From positions 1-14,734 of the forward strand of contig MU400999.1 in NCBI GenBank assembly GCA_022578965.1: a stretch of 14,734 nt of DNA, read 5' to 3'. Of this stretch, positions 1-9,600 are shown in pieces. The notes under the pieces are model-generated. The model worked only from the letters and a program-made list of their open reading frames with translations, searched no databases and was not told the DNA's origin. The stretch comes from Xylaria sp. FL1777 (Eukaryota > Ascomycota > Sordariomycetes > Xylariales > Xylariaceae). Each line of letters begins with the position of its first letter. Positions within the stretch are counted from its first letter, which is position 1. The position numbers and the translations under genes were made by a program.

Positions 1-640
1 TAAAGTATTATAAAATTATTATATAATATATTATTGCTATTAATATTTATTTAATAAATTAAAAAATAATTAGTTTTTTAAACAAATTATAAAAATAAAA
101 ATATAGAACTTTTATAAATTAAAGTAATTAATTATAACTATAGTTTATTATAAAAATTTACAAAAATTTGCAACATTTAAAAAAAATTTTAATTATACTT
201 ATAATATTATTTTAAAGAAATATAAAAATAACTGCTATAAATATTACTAGTTAATTAAAGCATAATTATACTAAAAAATAGTTACTAAAAGCAAAAAAGC
301 TTAAAAACTATAATTTAAAGCTTAATTAAAAGCAAAAATAAAACAAAGCGCAATAATATCTAAAGTATAAAATAAAACAAGCATTTAAATATTTTACAAA
401 AAAAAATCAAAAAACAAAATAAGCACTTGCTAAAAAAGCAGCAAATAACTAAAAAAACTAAAGCTTTACGTAAAGTTTAATATAATAATTAGTAAAACTA
501 ATTTAAAGTTAAACTTATATATTAAAAAAAAAAATATAATACTTTAATTAACTTAAAAGCATAAGTTAATATAATTTTACTTAAAGTAATAAAACAAAAT
601 AAAATTTTTTAGAAATATAAGCAAAAATTCTAAAAAATTA
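1..640 (+). other. Degenerate AT-rich DNA, presumed gag end/protease start of the gypsy relic
   Basis: No open frame and no motif that I can name. The composition is A-rich with the same surviving GC, AC and GCA/GCT words as the pol relic that follows, and pol landmarks start just downstream, so gag and the start of protease are the expected content. That is inference from position only. Around 644-700 a second-frame reading ends in an Ala-Tyr-Leu-Lys-Lys-Leu-Asn string that resembles the stretch after the Asp-Ser-Gly of Ty3/gypsy proteases, but the active-site triplet itself is not recognisable. Confidence 0.35.
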
Positions 641-643
641 AAA

Positions 644-960
644 GATTTAATAAAAGCATTTTTAGCTATAATAATAATTGCATACTTAAAAAAACTAAAC
701 CTTTTAATATATTTATATAAAAATACAAAAAATAAATTATATTAAATATTGCTAATATATTTAATTATAACATTATTTTAAAAATACTATAGCTAAAAAT
801 TAGCAACTTTTTAATTTAATAAAAAGCAAAAACTATTAATTAAAAAAGTAAAAAATAAAGCAAAAAAATTAGAAAAATTGCAAAAAAAATTTTAAACAAA
901 ATACTAAAAGTATATTATAAATTTTATAAATTATTTAAAAAAAAAAAAAAAAAAAAACTT
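644..960 (+). pseudogene. Gypsy aspartic protease C-terminal part and linker, relic
   Basis: Frame 1 at 760-822 reads FNYNIILKYYS then K-L-A-x-F-x-F-N. This matches the gypsy protease-end signature (D-I-I-L-G-x-x-W-L ... N-P-x-x-N-W) after GAY-to-AAY (D to N), GG-to-AA and TGG-to-stop changes. The active-site Asp-Ser-Gly upstream is not legible. Downstream of 822 the frame becomes Lys-rich and runs into an A(19)-type homopolymer near 939-957 before the RT N-terminus. The family would process the Gag-Pol polyprotein; this copy cannot. The call depends mainly on one motif and on its correct position about 200 nt before RT. Confidence 0.6.
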
Positions 961-2310
961 TTTAAATATAGCTTATAAAATTATTATATTTTTATTAAAA
1001 AAAAATATTAACTAAAGCTTTATTAAATATATTATATAAACTTAAACAAAATAAACGCTTTATAAAAATACATTTAAAAAAACTTAGCAAAAGAATTTCT
1101 AAAAAAATCTTAGTTATTTGCTAAATATTTTATAGTACTAATACTTAAAATAAAAAATAAAAAACAACTAATTAATAAAAAAAAAAAACTAGTATAATAA
1201 ATAATAGTTAACTACTAACTATTAAACGTAATTATTATTACAAATAAATATTTTTTTACTTTGCTAATAATTATAAAAAAAAATATTAGCTAAGCAAAAT
1301 AATTTATAGCAATTAATATTTTAAATAAATATTATGCTATTAAAATAGCTAAAAAAAAAATATAAAAAACTGCTATATAAACAATATATAAACTATATAA
1401 ATATATAGTTATGCTATAAAGACTATAAAATATATTAGCTAGCTTTTAATATATAATAATAACGATTTTATAGAAATTTTTAAATAAGTTTATATTTATT
1501 TATTTAAATAATATTTTGATTTATTTTAAAACACTAAAAAAACACAAAAAACATATAACTTAAGTATTAAAAATATTTAAACAAGCAAAATTATAACTTA
1601 ACACAAAAAAATATATAGCACATATAAAAAATTAACTTTTTAAAATTTATAATTACTTTAAAATAAATATAAATTTAACAGTTAAAAATTAACATAATAT
1701 AAAACTAAAAAATACTTAACTTAGCTATTATTATAAATATATAACAAACATTAAGATTTTTAAACTATGTTTAAATGTTAATTTAAAACTTTAAAAAAAT
1801 AGCATTTTACTTTACAAAATATATAAAAAAAAAATACAAAAAAAAATCTTTTTTAATTTTAAAAAAAGCCCAAAAAGCTTTTAAAAAACTAAAACTAAAA
1901 GTTATTTTTAACTTTGTAGTTAAACTACTTAATTTACAGAAAAAAAAAAAGCTAAAAATAAATGCTTTAAATAATATAATTGCAAAAGTTTTAAAACAAC
2001 TAAAAAATAACAAAAAATAACACTTAATAGCTTATTACTTTAAAGCATTATAAAACATAGCATTATAATATTTTATATATAATAAAGAACTATTTGTAAT
2101 TATTATAGCACTTAAAAAGTAAGAACTGTTTTTTATAAAAACTATAAAGCTAATTAAAATTTATTTAAATTATTAAAACCTAATAAAATTTATAACTACG
2201 TAAAAAATTACTAAACAATATAAAAATTAAATAGTTTTTTTTTTTAAATTTAACTTTAAAATATATTATATTAAAAAAAAAAAAACATTTAAGCAAACAT
2301 ACTAAACTAA
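961..2310 (+). pseudogene. Ty3/gypsy reverse transcriptase-RNase H, relic
   Basis: RT would copy the element RNA into DNA and RNase H would remove the RNA strand. Frame 1 shows, in order: the entry segment LNKINAL*KYI*KNLAKEF (about 1039-1095; family L-x-P-E-E-L-x-A-L-R-K-Y-I-x-x-x-L), VNY*LLN (1207-1227, family V-D-Y-R-x-L-N), *KTAI*TIY (about 1363-1389, W-K-T-A-F-R-T-R-Y), the string ending N-x-L-A-S-F-* (family N-A-P-A-S-F-Q, to about 1449) and the active site YLNNILIY (1501-1524) where the family has Y-L-D-D. Then T-L-K-K-H-K-K-H follows at 1531-1554. Frame 2 from 1745 gives RNase H: AQKAFKKLK, INALNN (1958-1975, D-A-S-D site), HLIAYYFKAL and YNKELF (2078-2095), then NLIKFITT and NFKIYYI before the end of the domain near 2310. 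Every catalytic Asp seen is now Asn. Confidence 0.95.
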
Positions 2311-2514
2311 CAAAGTTAAAAAGAATTTAAAGTTCTAAAAAAAAACATTTAAGTGCTATATTTCCAAAAAAATAAAAGCTTAAAAGTTAAAATTATACTT
2401 AAAGACTTTATAAATATATAGCTATAACAAGCTTATAACTTAAAAAAGTTAGCATAACTATAAAAACACAAAAAATTAAAAAATAACAAGCTAATATATA
2501 AACATAAGGTTTAC

Positions 2515-3417
2515 TTACTAAAATCTTTATAAAACAAATTTATTAAAGAATTTTATAAATACTTATTATATAAATACTAAAAAGCAACAAAAATAGTTAA
2601 ACAATTATAAAAAAAGTACAATTTTTTAAAACTATAAAACATAGTTAAATTTATTATAAAAAAGTGCAATATTTGTAATAAAGCTAAAATAGCTTAACAT
2701 AAGCTTTATAAACTGCTATAATTTATATAAATACTTAAATAAGCATAGTATACTATTGCTTAAAATTTTATTATAGCATTACCTTTATTAACTAATTTAA
2801 TTATAAAAATATAATATAATAAAATATAAGTTATTATTAATAAACTTACTAAATATACTTATTTTTTATTGTTTAAAGAAAATATAATAGCTAAATAACT
2901 TATATATGCTTTTATATGTTAATATTTAAATAAGCATAAGCTATTAAAAAAAATTGTTTTAAACTAAAATAAATTATTTATTTCTAAGTTTAAAACTAGC
3001 TTTTTTAAATTTATTAGTATTAAACTAAAGTTTTTAACTATTTATTACTTATAAACAAATAAACAAACAAAAAAACTAAACTAAATACTAGAATAATATT
3101 TATAAAGTTATATTAACTACTAATAAAACAATTAAGTAAAACTATTACTAATAGCATAAATTTTATATAATATATTAATAAACAAAAATATAAACATATT
3201 TTTATATAAAGCTGTTTATAAACAGCAAATAACTATTAAAAAACAAAAAAAAAACATTAATAAAAGCACTTGCTATTTTAATTATAGTACTTTAAGCAAA
3301 AATTATTGCAATAAAAATTAAAACGCTATAAGCTAAACTATAACTATGCTTTTAATTTTTATAATAATAAATATTAGTATACTATAACAAAAAACGAACT
3401 AAAGAACTAACTTTTAA
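2515..3417 (+). pseudogene. Ty3/gypsy integrase (zinc finger and catalytic core), relic
   Basis: Integrase would insert the element cDNA into the genome. Frame 1, line after line, keeps the family pattern. The HHCC zinc finger has its two His as Tyr (about 2554-2580; CAT to TAT) and an intact KCNICNKAK at 2662-2688. The core begins with IA*NFI (2755-2772; family W-D-F-I), followed by NKLTKYTYFL (family D-R-L-T-K-x-A-H-F) and a second acid at 2962 (Asn; family S-D-R-D). TNKQTKKLN lies at 3055-3081 (family T-D-G-Q-T-E-R). The three catalytic codons at 2764, 2962 and 3070 are N, N and K. Codons 2962 and 3070 are 36 apart, which preserves exactly the D-35-E spacing of the retroviral integrase superfamily. 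Downstream frame 1 runs through the core-end *NN*VKLL segment to about 3417. Confidence 0.94.
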
Positions 3418-3895
3418 AAAAGAAAACAAAGTTTACTTGCTATAATAAAAATAAAATATAAATATTAATATTTTTTAAATTAAAACAAAATAACTAAGCA
3501 ATAAATTAAAATTTAAAAAACTTAGCTTTTTTAAAATTAAAGAAGTTATTTTATTTATTAATTATAAACTGTTATTATTAAAGAATATGTAAATTTACTT
3601 TATTTTTTACATTTTTTTACTAAAACTAGCATTTATTAAAATACTTATTAAAACGTAACTAAAAATAAAAACAAATTAAAACGTTTATAAAGTTAAAAAT
3701 ATACTAAATTTTTGTTAAAACAATAGTAACTTAAAGTATTTTATTAAATAAAAAAGATACTTATATGCTAATAATACTTAAAAACTTAAAAAATACTTAA
3801 AAACTACTAAAGTAATTATAAACTAGTTTTATTGCTAATATTTTAATTGCTTAAAACTAAAAAAAAAAAGTTAACCTTAAAAAAAACGCCTAAAA
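3418..3895 (+). pseudogene. Integrase C-terminal domain with fused chromodomain, relic
   Basis: After a frame switch, frame 2 begins FKKENKVYLL (family K-x-G-D-x-V-x-L-x; about 3412-3441). Then come KLKFKKLSFFKIKEVI (family R-K-L-G-P-F-x-I), INYKLLLLKNM and YFIFYIFLLK (family I-H-P-V-F-H-V-S-L-L), all typical of the gypsy integrase tail. From 3692 it reads VKNILNF, then LKYFIK*KRY and NNT*KL: the chromodomain core (Y-L-V-K-W-K-G-Y ... E-N-T-W-E-P) with both cage Trp codons now stops (TGG to TAA). The chromodomain of these elements binds methylated histone H3 and directs integration into heterochromatin. The frame ends near 3890 in a Lys-rich tail. Domain identity is strongly supported by several consecutive matches; the exact end is not. 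Confidence 0.9.
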
Positions 3896-3899
3896 AATC

Positions 3900-4289
3900 T
3901 TAATTAAACTTAAATAAAGCAGCTTGTATTACTTTAGCTTGTTTTTCTTGTTGTTTTTGCTTTTTTGCTAGCGCTTTTTGTTCTTTTTTAATGTGCTTTA
4001 TTTTGTTTAGTTTATTTAAAAACTAAAGCTTTTGCTAAACTATTTTAATACTTTTTGCTTTTAAAAAACGTTTTTAAGTATAAAGTTAAGCTAACTTATT
4101 TAAAACAAAGTTAAAGCTATTTTAAGCTCGTTTTAATTTTTTTTGAACTAAAAATAACTGTTGTTTTGCTTGCTTTTTTTTTTTTTTAAAACAACAATAT
4201 TTAAAAGCTATATTGTTAATTAAATTAATTAAAACTTTTAATTTATTGCAAAAGTAATTAACGCGTACATATTTAAAACAATAAAACAT
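3900..4289 (-). pseudogene. Cys-containing, Lys/Gln/Glu-rich protein relic on the opposite strand
   Basis: One continuous minus-strand frame of 130 codons from an ATG at 4289 to TAA at 3902-3900, interrupted by only five stops, all explainable by C-to-T or G-to-A change. The N-terminus has MFYCFKYV, then F-C at residues 13-14 and Y-C-C-F at 31-34, which could be a mutated Cys-pair zinc-binding or knuckle region. The middle and end are predicted coiled coil: QAKQQLFLVQKKLKRA and EQKALAKKQKQQEKQAKV. The C-terminal half keeps unusually many Glu, Gln and Ala codons for this block. I recall similar Cys-cluster plus coiled-coil proteins as repeated fungal hypothetical proteins linked to mobile elements, but I cannot name a family. 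It abuts the 3' end of the gypsy relic tail-to-tail, so it may be a separate insertion or an antisense gene near the LTR. Confidence 0.5.
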
Positions 4290-4626
4290 ATTATCTATTA
4301 TTTTGTATATTAATAACTAATTAAAACAGCAAAAGCAAAGCATAACTTTATAGCTAGTAAAGTTAATAAAAAAAGCAAAAACAAATCTTTGCTTTGTTTT
4401 AAATAAACGGTTGGTTTTTTTAATGCGCTTTAATATTATAACATGCAAAAAAAAAAAAAAAAAAAATACTTATAGAAAATTGTTAAAACAACAATTTTAA
4501 AAAAAAAGAAATAATGTTATAAAATTAGTACTAAAGTAGCTTTTAAAGCAGCTTAATGCTTTTATATATACTTTGCACTTTTTTTTTTGCTAGCTAGAAC
4601 TAAAGTTACGTAATAACTTATTTAGT
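4290..4626. other. AT-rich spacer upstream of the Cys-containing relic, homopolymer tracts
   Basis: No coding relic was recognised. The stretch holds an uninterrupted A-run at about 4447-4466 and a T-run near 4579-4588. A few less mutated words remain (for example around 4407-4430, with CGG and GGTTGG). It would be the promoter/leader side of the minus-strand relic at 3900-4289 if that was a gene, or part of an LTR of the gypsy element; neither can be shown from one copy. Confidence 0.3.
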
Positions 4627-4730
4627 TTACTAAACTTATAGTAATTTAAAGCTTATTAAGTTTATAATAATTTAAAGCTTACTAAGCTTACAATAATTTA
4701 ATACTTACTAAACTTATAATAATTTAAAAA
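4627..4730 (+). repeat. Four tandem copies of a 26-bp repeat
   Basis: Units at 4627-4652, 4653-4678, 4679-4704 and 4705-4730 are each exactly 26 nt. They share the pattern TTAcTAAgcTTAtAaTAATTTAAagc (variable bases in lower case), with two to five differences between neighbours, nearly all transitions (C/T or G/A). The array pre-dates most of the C-to-T decay or decayed along with it. Similar short arrays occur in LTRs and untranslated parts of fungal transposons; no coding role is seen. Confidence 0.88.
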
Positions 4731-4907
4731 AAGTTATTACTTTTTTTACTTTTTCTTTGTTTATATAATTATGCACTTTTTATATTTAGTTACTTATTTA
4801 GTTTTAGTTTTTTAACTATTAATTTTTTATAACTGCTAAGCATTAATATATTTATTACTTTTAATTTCTTAAGACTTTTATTAATGCATAATAATAAAAG
4901 TACCTTG

Positions 4908-4941
4908 AAAATCTCCTTAACGAACTACCGTTAAAGATTTT
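4908..4941. repeat. Imperfect hairpin in a less mutated island
   Basis: Left arm AAAATCT-CC-TTAACG (4908-4922) pairs with right arm CGTTAAAGATTTT (4929-4941) around the loop AACTAC, with only the CC bulged out. It lies in a 120-bp stretch (about 4890-5010) that retains TC, CC and GA dinucleotides largely absent elsewhere in the AT block. Confidence 0.75.
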
Positions 4942-4974
4942 ATTGTTATTTGCAAATTAAGACCTTAAGAGCAA

Positions 4975-5000
4975 ACCTGTTATATTAATATATAACAGGT
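4975..5000. repeat. Perfect 11-bp inverted repeat, 4-nt loop
   Basis: ACCTGTTATAT (4975-4985) and ATATAACAGGT (4990-5000) are exact reverse complements separated by TAAT. The inner part begins TG and ends CA, the usual termini of an LTR, so it could be a fused pair of element ends. It could equally be a terminator-like or transposon-end hairpin. Confidence 0.85.
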
Positions 5001-7080
5001 CCGTTATACTAGCTAATAGCTATAAATTTACTATTTTTTAAAACTATAGCTATATTAATTATTATATTTTACAATTTTTAATATTTAAGCTAGCATTATA
5101 TTAATTATAAAAATAAAACATAATATATAGCATTAATAAAACAAAACTTTAAATAACTAAAAATTACAAAATAATAGCAAATTTTATAACTACTAGTAAT
5201 ATATTAAAAATATAAACATTAATAGTAAATATAATGTTAAACTATATTTTTCTAAGCAATATAACTATTAAAAAACAGATTTTTTATAAATAAAAAAGCA
5301 TTTTTGCTATTTTAAATAATTATAAAATTATTATGCTATTTAAGTTTAAAAAAAACTTTTTAATATAGCTAATAAAACGTTTATTTGCTAATATAACTAG
5401 CAAAAAGTGCTATATTATAACTATTAAATAATATAAAAATATCTTAAAAAAACTATAAATTATTAAATATTAAAACTATTATATAAAGAACTTTTTTAAA
5501 CTGTTTAATTATTTTAAGCAAAAAACTAACATTATTATTAAAATAAAGCATTATATTAATATAAGCAATAGTTTGTTAATTAAACTATTATTACAAAAAT
5601 ATAGCTTAGCATAAAAAAAAGCACTACGTAAGTTTATAAAAACATATAAAAATATTTATATTAAAAAAAGCATAAAGCTATAAAGTTTGCTAGCATTATT
5701 AACTTTAAAAAAAGCGCTAAATATAATTATTAAGCTTAATAAAAATAATAAATTAATAATATAGCGTTTTTGTTATAATTATTATAAAGTTAATAAAAAA
5801 ACAAAAAAGCAAGCTTATTTGCTATTTAATATAGCAAACTAAATATAGCAAGCTATAAAGCATTAATAATATATTTTTGTTAACTTAAAAAATAAATTTT
5901 AGTATATTGCTATATATAAACTATATTGTAAAAAAATAGCATTTATTATATTATTTAAGCTATATAAATAAATAATAATGCTTTTTAAACTTTATAATGC
6001 TTTAGTAATGTTTTAAGTATTAATATAAAAAATAATTAAACTTTTTTATAAATAGCTAACTAGCTTACTTAATAATATTTATATTTAAGCTAAAATAAAA
6101 AAATATTTATATAAACATTATTGCTTGCTATTTATATAATTAATTAAATATAGCATAATAGTTAATATATTAAAAACACTGCTTTTTATAAATTTTGGTA
6201 TTTTTTTTAGTTTTAACGTTTTTTGCAATAGTATTAAAGCAAACTTAGCAAAAGTTATAGCAATATAAAAGCAGCTTATATTTAAAACTATTATAAAAAT
6301 AAAAGCATTTATAAATGCTATAAGCTATTTTAAATATTTTATTAAAAACTATTTATTAATTGTTATACTATTAATTATATTAATAAAAAAACTTAAAAAC
6401 TAAAAAATAAAGTTAAGCATAAAAGCTAAAAATATATAATAAAAGATTTATAAAGTTATTATTATTATATTAATTATTTAAGCTTTTAATTAAAAGCTTT
6501 TATTTATAATAAATATTAACTTAAGTATATATTATATTAAAGCATGTTTAATATAGCTATATTTTTATAAAATAATTATATTTTTGCATTTAATAGCATA
6601 TTTTTTAAAAAAGCTTAAAATATATTAATTATATTACTTAATATAAAAAAAAAAGTTGCTAGCTATAATATTAGCACTTTAATACTAGTAACATTAAATA
6701 AAAAGCAAAAAAGTTATTATTTATATAAATTACAAGTTTTTTATAACAATAAAAACAAAAATAAAACAACTAGCAAAAATAGTATGTTTTTTAAACATTA
6801 TTAAATATTTTAGCATAAAAATTATATATAAAACAAGCAAATTAAACGTTTTAATAAACTAACTATTAAAATTACTAGTTATATTAGTTTTTTTATTAAT
6901 AAAAGCTAAAACTAATATAAAATTATTGCTAAAAGTTAAAATATAGCTAATAATATTATTATAATATTTTAATATTATAAATTTGCAAGTTATTTTTAAA
7001 AATCTTTGTTTTAAAACTAAATTACTATATAATATAAGTTTAAAATAAATAAAACAGCACTTTATTAAAAAAAATAGCAT
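5001..7080. other. Unassigned degenerate AT-rich block
   Basis: About 2.1 kb with A and T nearly balanced on the + strand, unlike the purine-rich gypsy block to the left and the pyrimidine-rich LINE block to the right. I read selected stretches in several frames for pogo/Fot1, hAT, gypsy and LINE landmarks and found none that holds over consecutive motifs. GC-containing words (GCTA, AGCA, TGCT) survive as elsewhere, so the same mutational process acted. It is probably an older or non-coding repeat. The small minus-strand open stretch at 6859-7080 is Phe/Ile/Leu-rich and looks like chance openness in AT-rich DNA. Confidence 0.5.
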
Positions 7081-7395
7081 GTTATTTAAGCTAATTAATT
7101 ATAAACAAGCTTTAAAAAACTTTTTATATTTAGTTATTATTATTATTAATAACTTGCTGTGTTGCTTTATAGCGCGGTTTTTTTACCTGTGTACTTATAG
7201 ATAAAACCGTACAAAAAGCCGGATAAAAACCCTATGTAATAATGTTTACGCTGCTACTTTAAAGTTCTTTTACTTTATAACAACTAGTTTTTATTAACTA
7301 GCTTGCTAAACAGAAAATAATAGTTAAAAAGCAGAAGGACTTTTTTTAAAGCTTTTAAACCTTTTACTTTTTTAAAAAGCGCATAAAAGCTTTTT
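7081..7395 (-). other. Less mutated island at the 3' side of the LINE
   Basis: This stretch lies just beyond the end of the LINE-coding relic and would be its 3' untranslated region. Between about 7150 and 7260 it retains CG, CC and GG words (GCGCGG, GCCGG, ACCCTA) that are rare in the surrounding DNA. CGGTTTT near 7174 and AAAACCG near 7203 form a small inverted repeat. No poly(A) tail (poly(T) on +) marking the LINE end was seen. No gene is recognised. Confidence 0.4.
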
Positions 7396-7399
7396 TTTT

Positions 7400-7990
7400 G
7401 TTTCTTAAGATCTTTAAAGAAGCGCTTTTGCTTTTTTTGCCGGTTTTCTTTTTATTTTCTGCTTTTTTTCTTTTCTTTTTATTTTTTTTTATTTTAACTG
7501 CTTTATTATACATTGTTATTTTATTAGTAGTAAGTAGCTACTTTATAATATTACTTGCAGCTTTAAGCTTTTTTATAGCTAGTTATAAGTTTTTGTTAGT
7601 TTATAGCAGCTTAGCTGCAAAGCTTTTTTATAGCTGCTTTTTTTTATTTTTTAGCAAATTATAACGTAAAATTATATGCTAAAAGGTTTTTTTTTCTTTT
7701 GTATATTTATAAAAAGGTATAAAAAAGCTTAAAACCTTTTTTTTATGCAGGAATACCTTTAGCTTTATTTTTTTAGTGCACATTTATATTATTATAGCTG
7801 CTTTATGTTTTAGTAATTTGCTATACTTTTTAAAAGCTTTATTTTTATTAAGCTTTTGTTTAGCTATTGCTAAATAACTGCTGCTTGTTTTAGTTTAGCT
7901 TTATTTGCTTATTTATTTTTTTTTTAGTGCAATTTTAGATTTTTTTCTTTTTAACTACTTTTTTTGCTAGAAGTTTAAAGCTAGTGTTAG
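7400..7990 (-). pseudogene. LINE RNase H domain and Lys-rich C-terminus, relic
   Basis: On the minus strand near 7900 a frame reads N-K-x-A-N-K-A-K-L-K-Q-A-A-V-I, comparable to the D-G-S ... G-A-A-A-V start of LINE RNase H. It is followed by L-L-K-S-I-A-N-Y (family L-G-x ... S-T-V-Y-A-A-E-L). Near 7670-7610 it reads FYVII then K-I-K-K-S ... K-K-A, which fits the family W-I-P-G-H-x-G-I-x-G-N-E-x-A-D pattern with D and E lost. Lys-rich sequence follows towards 7400. Single motifs here are weak, but they sit in the right order behind a secure RT. The Phe/Leu-rich frame open on + at 7398-7664 is the antisense shadow. Confidence 0.5.
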
Positions 7991-8199
7991 ATTTTTTTTA
8001 GCTATGCTTTTATTATTGCTTATAAGCTTGCTTTTCGTTTAGTTTTTAGCTTTTTAAGCTTTTACGTTTTAAATAAAAGTTTTAATTTTTTTTGTTGCTT
8101 TTTAGATTAATTTTTTAGCTGCTAAGCTTTTTATGCAGTGCTTATAAGCTACTGCTTTATTGCTAAAATATAAGTTAATAAAAAAAATCTTTATTTTAG

Positions 8200-9600
8200 T
8201 TTTTAAGTGCTTTATTTTAGTTGCTTTAAAAGCTTTAGCTACACATTTAAAGCACTTATTTTAAATTACTACTAGTAAATTAGTAATGCTTTTTGTTTTA
8301 TTTTTTTTAAAGTTTTTATGCTAAGTTATTATGCTATAAGCTAAAGTGCTTTGCATTATTATAACGTATATTTGCTTTACTTTTGTTATGCTGCTACTTT
8401 ATATAAAGTTTTGCAATTTAATTACTACGTATAACTAAATGCTTAGTTTTTTTTTAAGCTTTACTAGGTATTTTTTTTATTTTATGTTTTTATTGAACTA
8501 TATTTTTAAAAACTTTGTGCTGTTTTTTAGGTATACTATTGCGTTAAAAAAGTGTATTACTTGCATAAGTGCTGTTTTGCTGCTAAAAAAGTATATTAAT
8601 TTGCTTTTTTGCAATATAAACTTTATTTTATGTTGTTTTGCTTAACTTTTATACGTTTTTTATGCTGCTTTTAAAGTTTTACAGTTTTGCTTTATATTTA
8701 GGTTTGCTATAATAAAATTAATATTATTAGCAAAGCTAACTATTATTAGCTTTTAGTATATAGCAAAGTTATTATAAAATGTTAAAATATATAAAAAAAA
8801 AAAAAGAAATAAAAGCAAAAACTTTTAAAAAACTTTAGCTTTTAGCGCTATTAGCTAAAATACTGCTTTATTAAAGCAAAAACACACTATATAGTTTAAT
8901 ATAAAAAAGTTTATTTATATAACTATTTAAAAAAAAAAGCTTTTTTATTGCAAAATATATATTATTTTTTCTTTATTAATAGTATTAAAAGCTTTTGCAA
9001 TGTTTAGCTATAGCAAAAATGCTATGCTTTTTTTGCTAATTGTTTTTTTTGCTGTTTTTAATATTAGTTTAATAGCTGCGTTTATTAATTTGTTTTGTTT
9101 ATTATTTATTTAGTTGTTTAGCAAGAAATTTTCTTGCTTAGCTATTTTTGCTATATAATAATATAGCTTTTTTTTTAGCACTTTTTTTACTATATAAATA
9201 AGCGTAATAAAGCGTTACTTTTTAGCTATTCTTTTAGTTTTTTTTGATTTTTTAGGTTTAAATATAATTACTACTTTTATTTGCTTAAATTGCATTAAAT
9301 AATACTTTAGTAAAAAGCTAGCAATATATAGTATTGCTATTTTTTTTGCTAAAGCAGGTTTATAAGCTTTAAAAAAGCTATTAAATAATAAGTTATTTTT
9401 TAGCGTTTTTTATAGCGCTAACTTTTATATTAGCAATATTATATCTTTTTTTTTTATATTAATATTAACTATAAACTTTTAGTAGCTATTATAAGTTAGG
9501 TTTTTTTTAAGTATATTAAACAAGTTTACTAGTAGTATAAAAAAAAAGCGTTTTGCTAGTAAAGCTGTTTTTTTTTAAAAGTATTAGCAAAAAGCAGCTT
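8200..9600 (-). pseudogene. LINE reverse transcriptase, relic
   Basis: This enzyme would carry out target-primed reverse transcription. Minus-strand landmarks in order: LNIAKAFNTINKEKI (about 9007-8963; family L-D-V-x-K-A-F-D-x-V-x-H-x-x-L), a SFLxxR-like segment FLNSYINK, and KVF*KF (about 8835-8818; family G-V-P-Q-G-S-P-L-S-P with GG to AA, CC to TT and CAA to TAA). Then come ILTFYNN (family I-L-F-x-x-Y-N-A), VSFANNIN (8740-8717; family F-A-D-D box) and, about 15 residues further on, NCKTLKAA*KT...A*QH (family N-C-x-x-L-x-x-A-H ... W-A-x-x-H), ending with KSKLIYF (family E-K-x-x-L-I-H-F). Further on a thumb-like KAL*LIA segment lies near 8330. Small frame changes occur between motifs. Confidence 0.93.

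Larger units (their letters stand above)
1..3895 (+). mobile_element. Heavily mutated Ty3/gypsy chromovirus (LTR retrotransposon), 5' part beyond or before the window
   Basis: Reading the + strand in frame, and treating stops as mutated Gln/Arg/Trp codons, gives the ordered landmarks of a Ty3/gypsy pol: protease-end motif (about 760-822), RT (about 965-1740), RNase H (about 1745-2310), HHCC zinc finger and integrase core (about 2550-3130), integrase C-terminal part (about 3415-3640) and chromodomain (about 3692-3838). The order PR-RT-RH-IN-chromodomain defines chromoviruses. Frame switches lie between about 1640 and 1757, in the A-run at 2273-2285, and near 3418. The + strand is purine-rich, as expected of the coding strand since transitions preserve purines. 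Gag should lie in 1-640 or upstream, but I cannot recognise it. No LTR pair could be identified. The element is dead: dozens of stops and all catalytic acids inspected are lost. Confidence 0.93.

Noticed and set aside
1807..2013. 68-codon open frame on -
   Set aside because: Antisense to the RNase H relic, which is clearly readable on +; Phe/Lys-rich translation.
6859..7080. 73-codon open frame on -
   Set aside because: Phe/Ile/Asn/Leu-rich translation expected of random AT-rich DNA; no motif and no matching neighbour frame.
7398..7664. 88-codon open frame on + inside the T-rich block
   Set aside because: Phe/Leu/Ile-rich translation is the antisense shadow of the Lys-rich minus-strand LINE relic; no signal peptide or domain logic.
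8439..8645. 68-codon open frame on +
   Set aside because: Antisense to the LINE RT segment with the N-C-x-x-L and K-S-K-L-I-Y-F motifs.
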